Origin: Cytophagales bacterium
GTDB taxonomy: Bacteria > Bacteroidota > Bacteroidia > Cytophagales > Bernardetiaceae
Reading direction: 5' to 3'
DNA: 64,000 nucleotides
Assembly (NCBI GenBank): GCA_004293815.1
Contig: RDZD01000010.1
Location: 62,001 to 126,000, forward strand
Shown: positions 35,932-44,897 of the stretch, piece after piece
How positions within the stretch are numbered: the first letter of the stretch is position 1
Layout of the letters: each line of letters opens with the position of its first letter
Notes under the pieces: model-generated
Database searches by the model: none
Told to the model about the DNA's origin: nothing
What the model saw: the letters and a program-made list of their open reading frames with translations, nothing else
Made by a program: the position numbers and the translations under genes

Positions 35932-38748
35932 ATGGTTTTTATTGACCAACTTCAAAAGACTGGCTTCTTTATAGCCCTTTTCTTTCTGGCTCTGATTGCC
36001 CACGCCCAAGTAGAGCCTACGCCTGCATCGCTTCGTGAATCAGACTGGCAAAAACAACGCATAGCGCGTATAAATTCAACTTTTCGTCATTATCCATTTC
36101 AGAACGTAGGCCCTACAGTGATGGGCGGGCGTGTAGTGGATTTGGCTGTGAATCCACAAAAAACAGAGGAATATCTAGCCGCTTTTGCCTCTGGCGGACT
36201 TTGGCACACCAAAGACAATGGCTTGGAGTTTGAACCCATCTTTGAGCAAGAACTTAGCCTCACTATTGGCGATATTGTCGTAAACTGGTCAGAGCGCATT
36301 ATTTGGGTGGGAAGCGGTGAAAATAACTCAAGTCGCTCTTCTTATGCAGGTTCTGGATTGTATAAAAGCAAAGATGAAGGTAAAACATGGATACACTGTG
36401 GACTCACTGATGCACAGCATATTGGCAGAATTGTTTTGCACCCCACACAGCCCCAAACGCTTTGGGTAGCTGTTATTGGACATTTGTATTCCAAAAACAC
36501 CGAAAGAGGTGTTTTTAAGAGTACTGATGGTGGTCAGACTTGGCAAAAAAACCTGTTTATCAACGATTCTACGGGTGTGATAGACCTGATTATTGACCCT
36601 CAAAACCCTAACATACTTTATGCTGCGGCTTGGGAGAGAGACCGTAAAGCGAATAACTTCAAAGGACAGGGAGCAGGGAGCGGTATTTATAAAACAATAG
36701 ACGGCGGCCAAACTTGGACTCGACTCGGTGGCGGTTTTCCTCAGAACGATTTAGTGGGGCGTATTGGGCTGGCAATCTCCGCAAAAACGCCCAATTTGCT
36801 GTTTGCCATAGTGGATAACCAGAATAAAAGGCCGATTAGCGATACTCAAAATAAAGAACAAAGCACTGTAAAAGCCTTTAGGAACAGCCTAAAAACGATG
36901 TCGGATACCGAGCTGATACAGGCTAAACCCGAAATGCTGAAAAGTTTTTTAGAGCTCTACGAGCTGCCCGAAAAATATACTCTAGAGTTTGTGCAACAAG
37001 GTATCAAAAACAAAAGCCTGAAGGCTAAAAATTTGTTTGACTTGACCAATGATGCCAATACAGCCCTCTTCGATACCGAAATCATAGGCCCTGAGCTTTA
37101 CCGCTCACAGGACGGCGGCCAGAGTTGGCAAAAAACACATCAAGACTACATAGATGATATGTTCTATACTTATGGCTATTATTTTGGACAAGTATGTGTG
37201 TCGCCAGAAGATGACCAAAAAATCTACTTGCTGGGTGTGCCTCTCCTCAAGTCAGATGATGGAGGCAAAAATTGGCAGTCTATTACCAAAGAAAATGTTC
37301 ACTTGGACATGCACGCTCTATGGGTAAATCCTAATAATCCGCGCCATTTGTTACTTGGCAATGATGGCGGTTTGAATGCGTCTTACAATGAAGGGCTTTC
37401 ATGGAGTAAGCTTAACCAACTGCCTGTAGGACAGTTTTATAGCATTTGTGTAGACAACGACAAGCCTTATAACATTTATGGTGGCCTGCAAGATAATGGT
37501 GTTTGGTATGGATCACATCTTTACAAGAACGATAGAGACTGGCAGGCATCTGGACGCTATCCCTATCAGAATCTTATGGGGGGGGATGGCATGCAGGTGC
37601 AGGTAGATCCACGACATTCTGAAACGGTTTACGCAGGATTTCAATTTGGTAATTATGCCAGAATTAACCGCCATACTTTAGCCTCAAAAGGTATCACTCC
37701 TCAGAATAACCTCAATGAGCCACCTCTGCGTTATAACTGGCAAACGCCTATTCACCTTTCTGTTCATCAGCCAGACGTTATTTACATAGGTTCTCAGTAT
37801 GTACATCGGTCTATGAATCAGGGTGATAAATGGATAAAACTTTCGCATGACCTCACACAAGGCAAAAAAGACGGCAATGTCCCTTTCGGAACGCTCACTG
37901 CTTTACATGAGTCACCCCTCAAATTTGGATTGCTCTACGCGGGTGCGGATGATGGCAGTCTGCACGGCACACGAGACGGCGGCGCAACCTGGGCAGCCTT
38001 ACACACAGATTTGCCCCAAGGGCTTTGGGTGAGCAGTGTACAAGCTTCGCGGCATCAGGAAGGCCGAGTATGGCTGAGCCTTAACGGTTATCGCAACGAC
38101 CATTTCACGGCTTATGTTTTCCGTTCGGATGATTATGGTAAAACTTGGCAAAAGCTAGGTCTAAATCTGCCTTTAGAGCCTGTAAACGTAGTTTTAGAAG
38201 ATCCGCTGCACTCCCAAATATGTTATGTGGGTACAGACAATGGCCTTTATGTGTCTTTAGATTCAGGCTATAACTTCCATGCCATGAGTTACTTGCCACG
38301 TGTAGCAGTGCACGACTTAGTGATACAAGAAGCTGAAAATCATTTACTCGTAGGCACACACGGGCGTTCCATTTATCGCTGCTCCTTGACCACTTTACAC
38401 GAGTTTGCAAAGCAAAAAAGCGAACAGAAATTTTTCATTTGCCAACCCAATAACCTAAAATACAATAAAAATTGGGGTCAGAGCTGGTCACGCTGGTTCA
38501 AAGAAGAGGCCGTTGCTTTGCTGATGAGTGGTTTTATACCTACCGCTGGCACTGTGCTCTTTGAGGTGCTTTCAGAGAACAAAGAAGTTCTTTTTAAAGA
38601 AAGTAAAAACTTAGAAGGCGGTTTTTTTGAGTGGTCTTATGGTCTAAAAACCTCTAAGAAGCTTGAATCTTTCCTCAAGAAAGGGCAATATACATTGCGT
38701 TTTAGCGTCAATACCGCGGTTTATGAGTATCCGTGGCGAATAGAATAG
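35932..38748 (+). CDS. Exported BNR/Asp-box repeat protein (VPS10/sortilin-like)
   Basis: A 938-residue exported protein with a signal peptide (to about LIAHAQ). Asp-box motifs (SxDxGxTW) recur through the length: SKDEGKTW, STDGGQTW, TIDGGQTW, SQDGGQSW, SDDGGKNW, SMNQGDKW, TRDGGATW and SDDYGKTW. They predict one large or two smaller beta-propellers. The family is often labelled glycosyl hydrolase, but no catalytic set of a sialidase is evident, so the label is unproven. The last 100 or so residues look like a beta sandwich rather than a type IX sorting domain. It is closely convergent (5 bases) with holB. Binding of a protein or glycan ligand outside the cytoplasm is the likely role. Confidence 0.85.
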   Translation: MVFIDQLQKTGFFIALFFLALIAHAQVEPTPASLRESDWQKQRIARINSTFRHYPFQNVGPTVMGGRVVDLAVNPQKTEEYLAAFASGGLWHTKDNGLEFEPIFEQELSLTIGDIVVNWSERIIWVGSGENNSSRSSYAGSGLYKSKDEGKTWIHCGLTDAQHIGRIVLHPTQPQTLWVAVIGHLYSKNTERGVFKSTDGGQTWQKNLFINDSTGVIDLIIDPQNPNILYAAAWERDRKANNFKGQGAGSGIYKTIDGGQTWTRLGGGFPQNDLVGRIGLAISAKTPNLLFAIVDNQNKRPISDTQNKEQSTVKAFRNSLKTMSDTELIQAKPEMLKSFLELYELPEKYTLEFVQQGIKNKSLKAKNLFDLTNDANTALFDTEIIGPELYRSQDGGQSWQKTHQDYIDDMFYTYGYYFGQVCVSPEDDQKIYLLGVPLLKSDDGGKNWQSITKENVHLDMHALWVNPNNPRHLLLGNDGGLNASYNEGLSWSKLNQLPVGQFYSICVDNDKPYNIYGGLQDNGVWYGSHLYKNDRDWQASGRYPYQNLMGGDGMQVQVDPRHSETVYAGFQFGNYARINRHTLASKGITPQNNLNEPPLRYNWQTPIHLSVHQPDVIYIGSQYVHRSMNQGDKWIKLSHDLTQGKKDGNVPFGTLTALHESPLKFGLLYAGADDGSLHGTRDGGATWAALHTDLPQGLWVSSVQASRHQEGRVWLSLNGYRNDHFTAYVFRSDDYGKTWQKLGLNLPLEPVNVVLEDPLHSQICYVGTDNGLYVSLDSGYNFHAMSYLPRVAVHDLVIQEAENHLLVGTHGRSIYRCSLTTLHEFAKQKSEQKFFICQPNNLKYNKNWGQSWSRWFKEEAVALLMSGFIPTAGTVLFEVLSENKEVLFKESKNLEGGFFEWSYGLKTSKKLESFLKKGQYTLRFSVNTAVYEYPWRIE

Positions 38749-38753
38749 ATATC

Positions 38754-39944
38754 TTAAATACGTTGGCCAACTGGGGCAGGAAATATATTGGGCAAAACAG
38801 GCTTAATCAAATTGGCCATTTCTAGGCTAAGATCCAAAAATACAATTTTGGGGTTGGCGTTGCGCTCTATGTAGTGGTAAGTTTCATTGATGGCGGCCAA
38901 AATTCTTTCCATATTTTGGGGCGGTAAGGCTTTGGCAAAATTGGTGACAAATTGTTTCTGGCTTTCCGAAACTTGAATCAATTGATGGATGTCCAGACTG
39001 GCCATAAGGGCATTTCTGAATACATTGAGCGAAAAGTGCAGAAAGTTTTTTTGTGCTTCGCGCGTGAGGTCGTCAAAGGTAGTAGCGGTTTGAAGCAGCT
39101 TGCCGTAATCGTGTCTGAAGCAATCGCGCATCCAGTCTGCAAATAACTCTTGGCTATCGTCTTTTATTTCCATGACCAACTTAAAAGCCTCGCTAACATT
39201 GCCATTGGCCAGTTGCGCTGCATAGAGAGCCTTTTCGGTGGTAAAATCTTTTCGCATCAGAATGCTTTGTACTTCCTCTTCCGAAAACTTAGGAATGTGA
39301 ATGATTTGGCAGCGCGACAAAATAGTTGGCAGAACCATGTCTATTTGATTTGAAACCAACAAAAAAAGTGTTTTAGCGGGTGGCTCTTCCAGTATTTTGA
39401 GTAGGGCGTTGGCTGCTGCTGGATTCATGAGTTCAGGCAGCCAAAGAATAAGCACCTTGTAAGAGTTTTCGTAGGCTTTGAGAGAGAGCGTTTTGATACA
39501 AAAACGACTCTCTGCCACCGAAATGCCAAGTTGCTTGTTGTCGCCACCTAAAAAATATGCCCAGTCGGTGAGTGTGCAAAAAGGATTTTCGGTTAGTATT
39601 TCTCGCCATTCAGGCATAAGGGCTGCACTGGTAAAATCTTCGCGTTTTTTGAGTTTACGGGCCTCATTGTTTTTTACTTTGGTGGCTAGGGTGGTGGGAA
39701 ACACAAAGTGAAGGTCTGGATAAATCAGCTTTTTGAAACGCAAACAAGAGCTGCAACGCCCACAAGAGTCCTCTTGGTTTGGGTTTGTGCAGCATACATA
39801 AGCCGCATAAGCCCAAGCCATTTGCAAATGGCCGCCACCTGGCTCACCAAAAAAACATTGTGCGTGTGCAAGGTGGTTGTTTTTTTTGGCTTGTACTAAA
39901 ATATTTTTGCAGGCTTCTAAGCCTTCTATATCCGCAAAACGCAT
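38754..39944 (-). CDS. holB: DNA polymerase III delta-prime subunit
   Basis: A 396-residue clamp-loader subunit. The N-terminal AAA+ domain starts FADIEGLEACKNILVQAKK. The P-loop is GEPGGGHLQMAWAYA, which lacks the Lys-Ser/Thr of an active Walker A, as usual in delta-prime. A four-Cys zinc site (CCTNPNQEDSCGRCSSC) follows, then VLILWLPELMNPAAANALLK and LEEPPAKTLFLLVSNQ, and ILSRCQIIHIP (SRC motif). It opens and loads the sliding clamp with other subunits. The frame extends to 40007 (TTG), but the ATG at 39944 gives the normal opening. It converges on the BNR gene. Confidence 0.95.
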   Translation of the reverse strand: MRFADIEGLEACKNILVQAKKNNHLAHAQCFFGEPGGGHLQMAWAYAAYVCCTNPNQEDSCGRCSSCLRFKKLIYPDLHFVFPTTLATKVKNNEARKLKKREDFTSAALMPEWREILTENPFCTLTDWAYFLGGDNKQLGISVAESRFCIKTLSLKAYENSYKVLILWLPELMNPAAANALLKILEEPPAKTLFLLVSNQIDMVLPTILSRCQIIHIPKFSEEEVQSILMRKDFTTEKALYAAQLANGNVSEAFKLVMEIKDDSQELFADWMRDCFRHDYGKLLQTATTFDDLTREAQKNFLHFSLNVFRNALMASLDIHQLIQVSESQKQFVTNFAKALPPQNMERILAAINETYHYIERNANPKIVFLDLSLEMANLIKPVLPNIFPAPVGQRI

Positions 39945-40183
39945 AGCGAAATTGATAACAACAGTTGAAAGAACAAATAAACGATAAAAAAATGAATCCA
40001 AGTTCAAAGAGGGTTTGGAGCTTCAAAAAAACTTGAGCAAGCCCTAAATCTGATGTATCTGTGAGCCTTTCAGTAGACTGTAAGATTTATTGCATGAATT
40101 TTGAGGTGTTTTTTGTGCAGACTTTTATCGATCATTTTTTTACCCACTATCTCGGTTTTTATTTTTAAATTTCTCAAAGAGTT

Positions 40184-41137
40184 ATGCCAAACAAACTTTA
40201 TTTATGGCTCAGTGCCGTTTTATCTGCCTTAGCTATAAACGCTCAAGCGCAGGGCTGTAGTGATGCAGGTTTTTGCACAATGGGAGCCATGCGGCCTAAT
40301 CAAAACCTTCAGAGGAGTCTTAAAGTGAAGCTCCGATCGCTTGAACTCACTCAGTATAGAGGTGACACGGGATTTGGTGTGGTGGTCAATACCACTATTT
40401 TGGATGCATCTATCAGCATTGGTTCCCGCAACAGTGTACAGATAAAACTGCCCTATAACTACGTACAGGGACGCTTGACGAATACACAGGGCACAGGAGA
40501 TATTTCCCTAGCCTATACGCGCAATCTCATTGCGAATGATCGCTACCAGCTGAATGCCACGCTAGGCACAAAGATACCCACGACCAACGCCAACCAAACC
40601 TTTGAAGGCAAGCCTTTGCCTATGTATTACCAAAGCAGCTTGGGTACACATGATTTGATTGCTGGCTTTGGTTTCAATACCAAAAACTGGACATTCTCTA
40701 CTGGCATACAAAAACCACTGGACAATATCAAAAATGAGTTTTTATGGAAGCCATGGAACAAAACAGCCGACTCGGCCATAGCCGCTAGCTATCCACGCTC
40801 TAACCAACTCCGACGCGGTACAGATCTCATGCTGCGAGCCGAAAGAAACTGGCGTTATGCCAATATTAACTTTTTTGGTGGCCTTTTAGGCATTTATCGT
40901 CTCAACGAAGATGTTTTTATGGTTAAAAATGCTGAAGGAAAACTTGTAGAGAAGACTGAGCCAGGTACGAGCGGCCTTGTTCTAACTGGACTTGTAGGGG
41001 TGGGCTATCAGTTTTCAGCACGCTCTGGGTTGCGCTTTTTGGGCGGTTATAGGTTGCTAAAAAGAAAAAGTGATAAAAATACCGACGGACTTAGCAGGCT
41101 CTATGTCTTGAACTTGACTTACGCCTATCGTTTCTGA
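40184..41137 (+). CDS. Probable outer-membrane beta-barrel protein
   Basis: A 317-residue protein with a signal peptide ending near INAQAQ, then alternating polar and hydrophobic strands: LGTKIPTTNANQTFEGKP, DLIAGFGFNTKNWTFSTGIQ, GLVLTGLVGVGYQF. It ends LTYAYRF, with the C-terminal aromatic typical of barrels. It resembles proteins of the MetA-pathway/phenol-degradation-type outer-membrane group, often labelled transporter. A Cys pair near the mature start (GCSDAGFC) could form a disulfide. It has no close operon partner. Substrate unknown. Confidence 0.7.
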   Translation: MPNKLYLWLSAVLSALAINAQAQGCSDAGFCTMGAMRPNQNLQRSLKVKLRSLELTQYRGDTGFGVVVNTTILDASISIGSRNSVQIKLPYNYVQGRLTNTQGTGDISLAYTRNLIANDRYQLNATLGTKIPTTNANQTFEGKPLPMYYQSSLGTHDLIAGFGFNTKNWTFSTGIQKPLDNIKNEFLWKPWNKTADSAIAASYPRSNQLRRGTDLMLRAERNWRYANINFFGGLLGIYRLNEDVFMVKNAEGKLVEKTEPGTSGLVLTGLVGVGYQFSARSGLRFLGGYRLLKRKSDKNTDGLSRLYVLNLTYAYRF

Positions 41138-41315
41138 AAAGCTGTTTTTGAGATAAGAAACTAAATTTTAAACGGCTGGTTGTATTTTAGTGGCTGTTCA
41201 TAAAGTATGAGCTGGTTTGACAAGGAGAAATCTTAACAACTTGTGTAATTTTGCGTTAGTCATTCAAACAAAACGATTTAAATTTTACATAAACTCCAAC
41301 TCAAACAACAACGAC

Positions 41316-41678
41316 ATGAAACGTTTATTATGCACTGCGGTTTTATTTTTGGTTGTATTTGCGAGCAAAGCCCAGTCTGCTATGGACTTTACTTTTGTAA
41401 ATCAAACAGGCGAAATTTTAATGGGTATTTATGTGTCTCAGAGCACAGATGAAGAGTGGGGGAAAGACCTACTGCCTTCTGATGTCATTGGCGACGGCGA
41501 AGAAGTGAAAATTACTTTTACCTCGAATAATGCTGGCTGCGAATGGGATCTTAAACTTAATCAAGATCTTACTGGGGATAATTTTGTTACTATCAAGAAT
41601 GTAAACCTCTGTACGCTTACGCGCCTTTACATTTACAAAACTCGCCGCGGAACTTATGAATATCGCACAGAATTCTAA
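41316..41678 (+). CDS. Small secreted protein, family often mislabelled argininosuccinate lyase
   Basis: A 120-residue protein with signal peptide (MKRLLCTAVLFLVVFASKAQ). The mature part, with FVNQTGEILMGIYVSQSTDE, DLLPSDVIGDGEEVKITF, CEWDLKLNQD and a second Cys in VNLC, is a compact beta domain with one probable disulfide. Small secreted proteins of this look are sometimes given the name argininosuccinate lyase, but nothing here resembles that enzyme (about 460 residues). The frame opens at 41217; the ATG at 41316 is chosen because it begins the signal peptide. A -7-like TAATTTTG (41246-41253) lies upstream. Function unknown. Confidence 0.75.
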   Translation: MKRLLCTAVLFLVVFASKAQSAMDFTFVNQTGEILMGIYVSQSTDEEWGKDLLPSDVIGDGEEVKITFTSNNAGCEWDLKLNQDLTGDNFVTIKNVNLCTLTRLYIYKTRRGTYEYRTEF

Positions 41679-41709
41679 AAAATTACGCAGTAATTTTCTT
41701 CCAAAAAAA

Positions 41710-42603
41710 TCAAGTTTGGTGTGGGTCTTTAGGAAGATTCACACCATTATTCTTTTCTGATTTGCTAAGTGTGCTGCCTACAACGCCAGCCATGATAACT
41801 AAAAGCCCCAGCAAAGCTCCTACATCATAGGTTTCATCAAAAACCAAGTAGCCAAATATGAGGCCATAAAACAGACCAGTGTAAACATAGATAGAAATTT
41901 TTGAAGCCTCTTCGCTCTGATACGCTTTAGTCATGGCATACTGCGCTGCTTGTGTAAAAACACCTACCATTAGCAAGTACAACCATTCTAAGCCTTGTGG
42001 CGTTTGCCATTCATAAAAGCAGAAAATACCTGAAAGCGGAATAGTTACTAGCGGAAAATAAAGAATAATTACCAGCGGATGCTCTTTGTCTTTGAGCTTA
42101 CTGATGCAATTATAGGCCACTCCAGAAAAGAGAGCTGAGAGAATCCCTAAAATCAAGCTCAGTGCGTCTATACGTGAATCTAAACCTTTGAGCATGATTA
42201 CACCTAAAAAACAAAGCGCAAAAAAAGCTATTTGCTTGGGAGTAACTTTTTCTTTTAGCCAAAAGTAGGCAATGAGTGCCGTAAAGATAGGCGAAAGGTA
42301 TTGCAAAGTATTGGTGGTTGCTAGCGGAATGTGCTGGATAGTCCACACATAAAGCGTGAGGGCGAGTGTTCCAAACAAACCACGAGCAAATAAAAGTCCA
42401 TGATGGCTGCCTAGGAGCGGTATTTTCTGTATTTTGAGTGGCACAATAGTAGCTACCAACATCACAAGCCCTCTAAAAAATACAATTTCTTGTACGGGCA
42501 AGTGTCCTACGAGCTTCATAAATACGTTCATTATAGCGAAACAAAGCGAAGAGAGCAGTATGAGCTTTGCGCCTTTTGTCAATCCTAAGGCCATGTTAGA
42601 CAT
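41710..42603 (-). CDS. DMT-superfamily (EamA) transporter
   Basis: A 297-residue inner-membrane protein with about ten helices in two EamA repeats. The first repeat has SSLCFAIMNVFMKLVGHLPV and EIVFFRGLVMLVATIVPLK; the second begins near LILGILSALFSGVAYNCISK. Members export or import metabolites such as amino acids, nucleotides or drugs. Nothing here fixes the substrate. The ATG at 42603 directly abuts the stop of rnc, so the two are translationally coupled. The C-terminus is hydrophilic (EKNNGVNLPKDPHQT). Confidence 0.92.
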   Translation of the reverse strand: MSNMALGLTKGAKLILLSSLCFAIMNVFMKLVGHLPVQEIVFFRGLVMLVATIVPLKIQKIPLLGSHHGLLFARGLFGTLALTLYVWTIQHIPLATTNTLQYLSPIFTALIAYFWLKEKVTPKQIAFFALCFLGVIMLKGLDSRIDALSLILGILSALFSGVAYNCISKLKDKEHPLVIILYFPLVTIPLSGIFCFYEWQTPQGLEWLYLLMVGVFTQAAQYAMTKAYQSEEASKISIYVYTGLFYGLIFGYLVFDETYDVGALLGLLVIMAGVVGSTLSKSEKNNGVNLPKDPHQT

Positions 42604-43347
42604 TTAGTGTTGCTCGCGCATTAAAATCTCTGAAGCGCGGCGTGCAGCATCTTGCTCGGCTTTTTTCTTGGAGAAGCCATGCCCAACCGATACCACCTCG
42701 TCATCCACTAACACATTGACTTTAAACTGTCTTTCTTGTTTGTTGTTGCTGTCTTCGTGTATTTCAAAGCGAGCGGTTTTGCCGTTCTTTTGAGCCCACT
42801 CGATGAGCGTACTTTTGTAGTTGGTGTTGGTCTGTACGGTGTCCTCCACGCTCACATGAATAGAAAGTAGCTTGCTGACAATAAACCGCTGGCAAAAGGC
42901 ATAACCCTTGTCTAAATAAACAGCACCAATGAAAGCCTCCATGGCATCACCATATACCGAACGATTCGTATGACCGTTTCGTTTTTGGGTATCGTATTCT
43001 ATGAGCTGATCTAGTCCAACTTTTCGGGCTAGGAGGTTTAAAGCTTCGCGGCTTACCAAACGCGAACGAATTTCGGTTAGAAAACCTTCGTTTTGATAAG
43101 GATATTTTTTAAACAAATAATCAGCCACCACCGCGCCAAGAATAGCGTCTCCGAGATATTCCAATCGCTCATTGGACACCTTGAAGCCGTCAGAGTTTTC
43201 GGCGGCTACTGACGAGTGAGTCATGGCAAGTTTGTAAAGCCCAAGATTGGAGGGCAAACTTCCTGTCATGTTCTTTACAGCCTTGCTTAGTCTTTTGTCT
43301 GGCTCGCTTCGCTGTCCTAGCAAGCCCATTATCCACTCAAAAAGCAT
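42604..43347 (-). CDS. rnc: Ribonuclease III
   Basis: A 247-residue dsRNA endonuclease. The catalytic signature is NERLEYLGDAILGAVVADYL (residues about 59-78), with the second acidic site in GDAMEAFIGAVYLDKG. The C-terminal dsRNA-binding domain (about 175-243) contains KSTLIEWAQKNGKTARFEI and GHGFSKKKAEQDAARRASE. It processes rRNA precursors and other duplex RNAs. The ATG at 43347 gives the expected length. The EamA transporter follows with no gap. A -7-like TACTTTTG on the minus strand (43406-43399) lies upstream, without a clear -33 box. Confidence 0.97.
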   Translation of the reverse strand: MLFEWIMGLLGQRSEPDKRLSKAVKNMTGSLPSNLGLYKLAMTHSSVAAENSDGFKVSNERLEYLGDAILGAVVADYLFKKYPYQNEGFLTEIRSRLVSREALNLLARKVGLDQLIEYDTQKRNGHTNRSVYGDAMEAFIGAVYLDKGYAFCQRFIVSKLLSIHVSVEDTVQTNTNYKSTLIEWAQKNGKTARFEIHEDSNNKQERQFKVNVLVDDEVVSVGHGFSKKKAEQDAARRASEILMREQH

Positions 43348-43428
43348 TTAAAATTTATTTTTACCTCTAGGGCGTTTCTTGCGGCAGAAAATCTGACACA
43401 AAAGTACAATTTCTTTTGACAAAACTTT

Positions 43429-44506
43429 TTATTGCTGCATTAAATAAGACTTTAAGTAATCGTCTAAATCACCATCAAGTACATTTTGAACATCTGTTCT
43501 TTCTACACCAGTTCGCACATCTTTGATGAGTTTGTAGGGATGCAGCACGTAGTTGCGGATTTGAGAACCAAAATCTATGCGTTTTTTGTTGCTTTCTACT
43601 TCAGCTTTTTCCGCATTGCGCTTTTCTATTTCTATTTGGTACAAACGGGAACGCAGCATCTTCATAGCTTTTTCGTAGTTGAGCAGCTGAGAACGCTCTT
43701 CTTGACACTCTACCACCAAGCCAGAGGGAAGGTGTTTAAGACGTACAGCCGTTTCTACTTTGTTTACATTCTGTCCGCCTGCACCACCCGATCGGAAAGT
43801 TTCTCGCTCAATATCAACAGTTTTAAGATCTATCTCAATGCTGTCATCCACCATAGGATACACAAACACAGAGGCAAACGAGGTTTGACGTTTACCAGCG
43901 GCATTGAAGGGCGAAATACGCACCAGTCGGTGTACACCACTTTCGGATTGCAAGAAACCATAAGCAAATTCACCATTGACCTCTATCGTGGCAGATTTGA
44001 TACCAGCCACTTCCCCCGTATGATGGTTGATGCGTTGGAGCTTGTATTTTTTGCGCTCTGCCCACATCACATACATGCGCAGGAGCATTTCTGCCCAATC
44101 TTGGCTTTCTGTACCACCTGCACCAGCATTAATTTCCAGAATGGCACTTAGCTGGTCTTCTTCTTTGCCCAGCATTTTTTTGAGTTCAAGCTCTTCTATG
44201 CTTTTATTTAAAGCCTTAAATTCTTCTAGTACCTCACTTTCTTTCGCTTCGCCAAGTTCCAAAAACTCAAGCATAACGTCCAAATCGTTGCTTTGTGACA
44301 CTAAGTTTTCGTATTGATCTGTCCAAAGTTTTTTACTTTTGATATCGCGCAGCACTTTCTGAGCGGCATCGGTATCATTCCAAAAGCCCTCTTCTAATGT
44401 TTTGATTGTCTCTTGAGCAATGTATTGTTTTTTGTTATCGTAGTCAAAGATACCCTCTGAGCGCGTCTATGCGCTGCTTCAGAGGCTTCAAATGCTCTTT
44501 TGTCAT
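43429..44506 (-). CDS. prfB: Peptide chain release factor 2, programmed +1 frameshift
   Basis: A 358-residue RF2 made from two frames. Translation starts at the ATG at 44506 ([20 protein letters not shown]), meets an in-frame TGA at 44446-44444 and shifts +1 to continue as [20 protein letters not shown]. Later motifs are [19 protein letters not shown] (SPF tripeptide for UGA/UAA recognition), [20 protein letters not shown] (GGQ, peptide release) and VECQEERSQ. The shift site AGAGGG-TAT-CTT-TGA-C has the internal Shine-Dalgarno-like run and slippery CTT found in prfB of many bacteria, so RF2 controls its own synthesis. Single-frame ORF callers see only the downstream part. A -7-like TACTTTTG on the minus strand (44537-44530) lies 24 bases upstream. 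Confidence 0.96.
44443..44458 (-). promoter_or_regulatory. prfB programmed frameshift site
   Basis: On the minus strand AGAGGGTATCTTTGAC. The SD-like AGAGGG sits three bases before the CTT P-site codon, and TGA is in the A site. When RF2 is scarce, ribosomes pause at TGA and slip forward one base to read GAC. Confidence 0.93.
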
Positions 44507-44897
44507 GCAATATCTGTTTTTTTAGGCTGCAAAAGTACGGCCTTTTTACGATATATAAAATACTTGCTAAACTTTTAGACAGTGAACCTTGAAAACGTTT
44601 TTGGTGAGAGTTCTTTCCGAAAAAGTAGTTGGCAACCACCTGATAAAAGCAGGTTTCTTTAAAGGATGACTGTATGTTTTTTAGGGTGAATGATACACTC
44701 TCTTGTTTACGGGCTATTTTCCTCTAAGTTTGAGTTTGATGATGATTAAGATTAATAAATTTTTATCAAATTATATAGAAAAATAAGTTTATTACTTGTT
44801 TTTTAGTTTAACTTTTATAATATTTGCTCAAATCCTAAGAATTTACTTTAATAGAAACAATTGCTCGCATAGTTGTCTTAATAAACTTTATATAGAT
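44507..44897. other. Divergent intergenic region prfB / 7TM-SpoIIE gene
   Basis: 391 bases, very A/T-rich. It holds the probable prfB -7 box (44530-44537, minus) and no clear promoter on the plus strand. The open frame upstream of 44898 lacks a good start and is treated as leader. No RNA gene seen. Confidence 0.45.

Noticed and set aside
43486-44151. 221-codon plus-strand ORF
   Set aside because: It lies fully antisense to prfB, whose motifs (SPF, GGQ) are certain; its translation has no recognisable domain.
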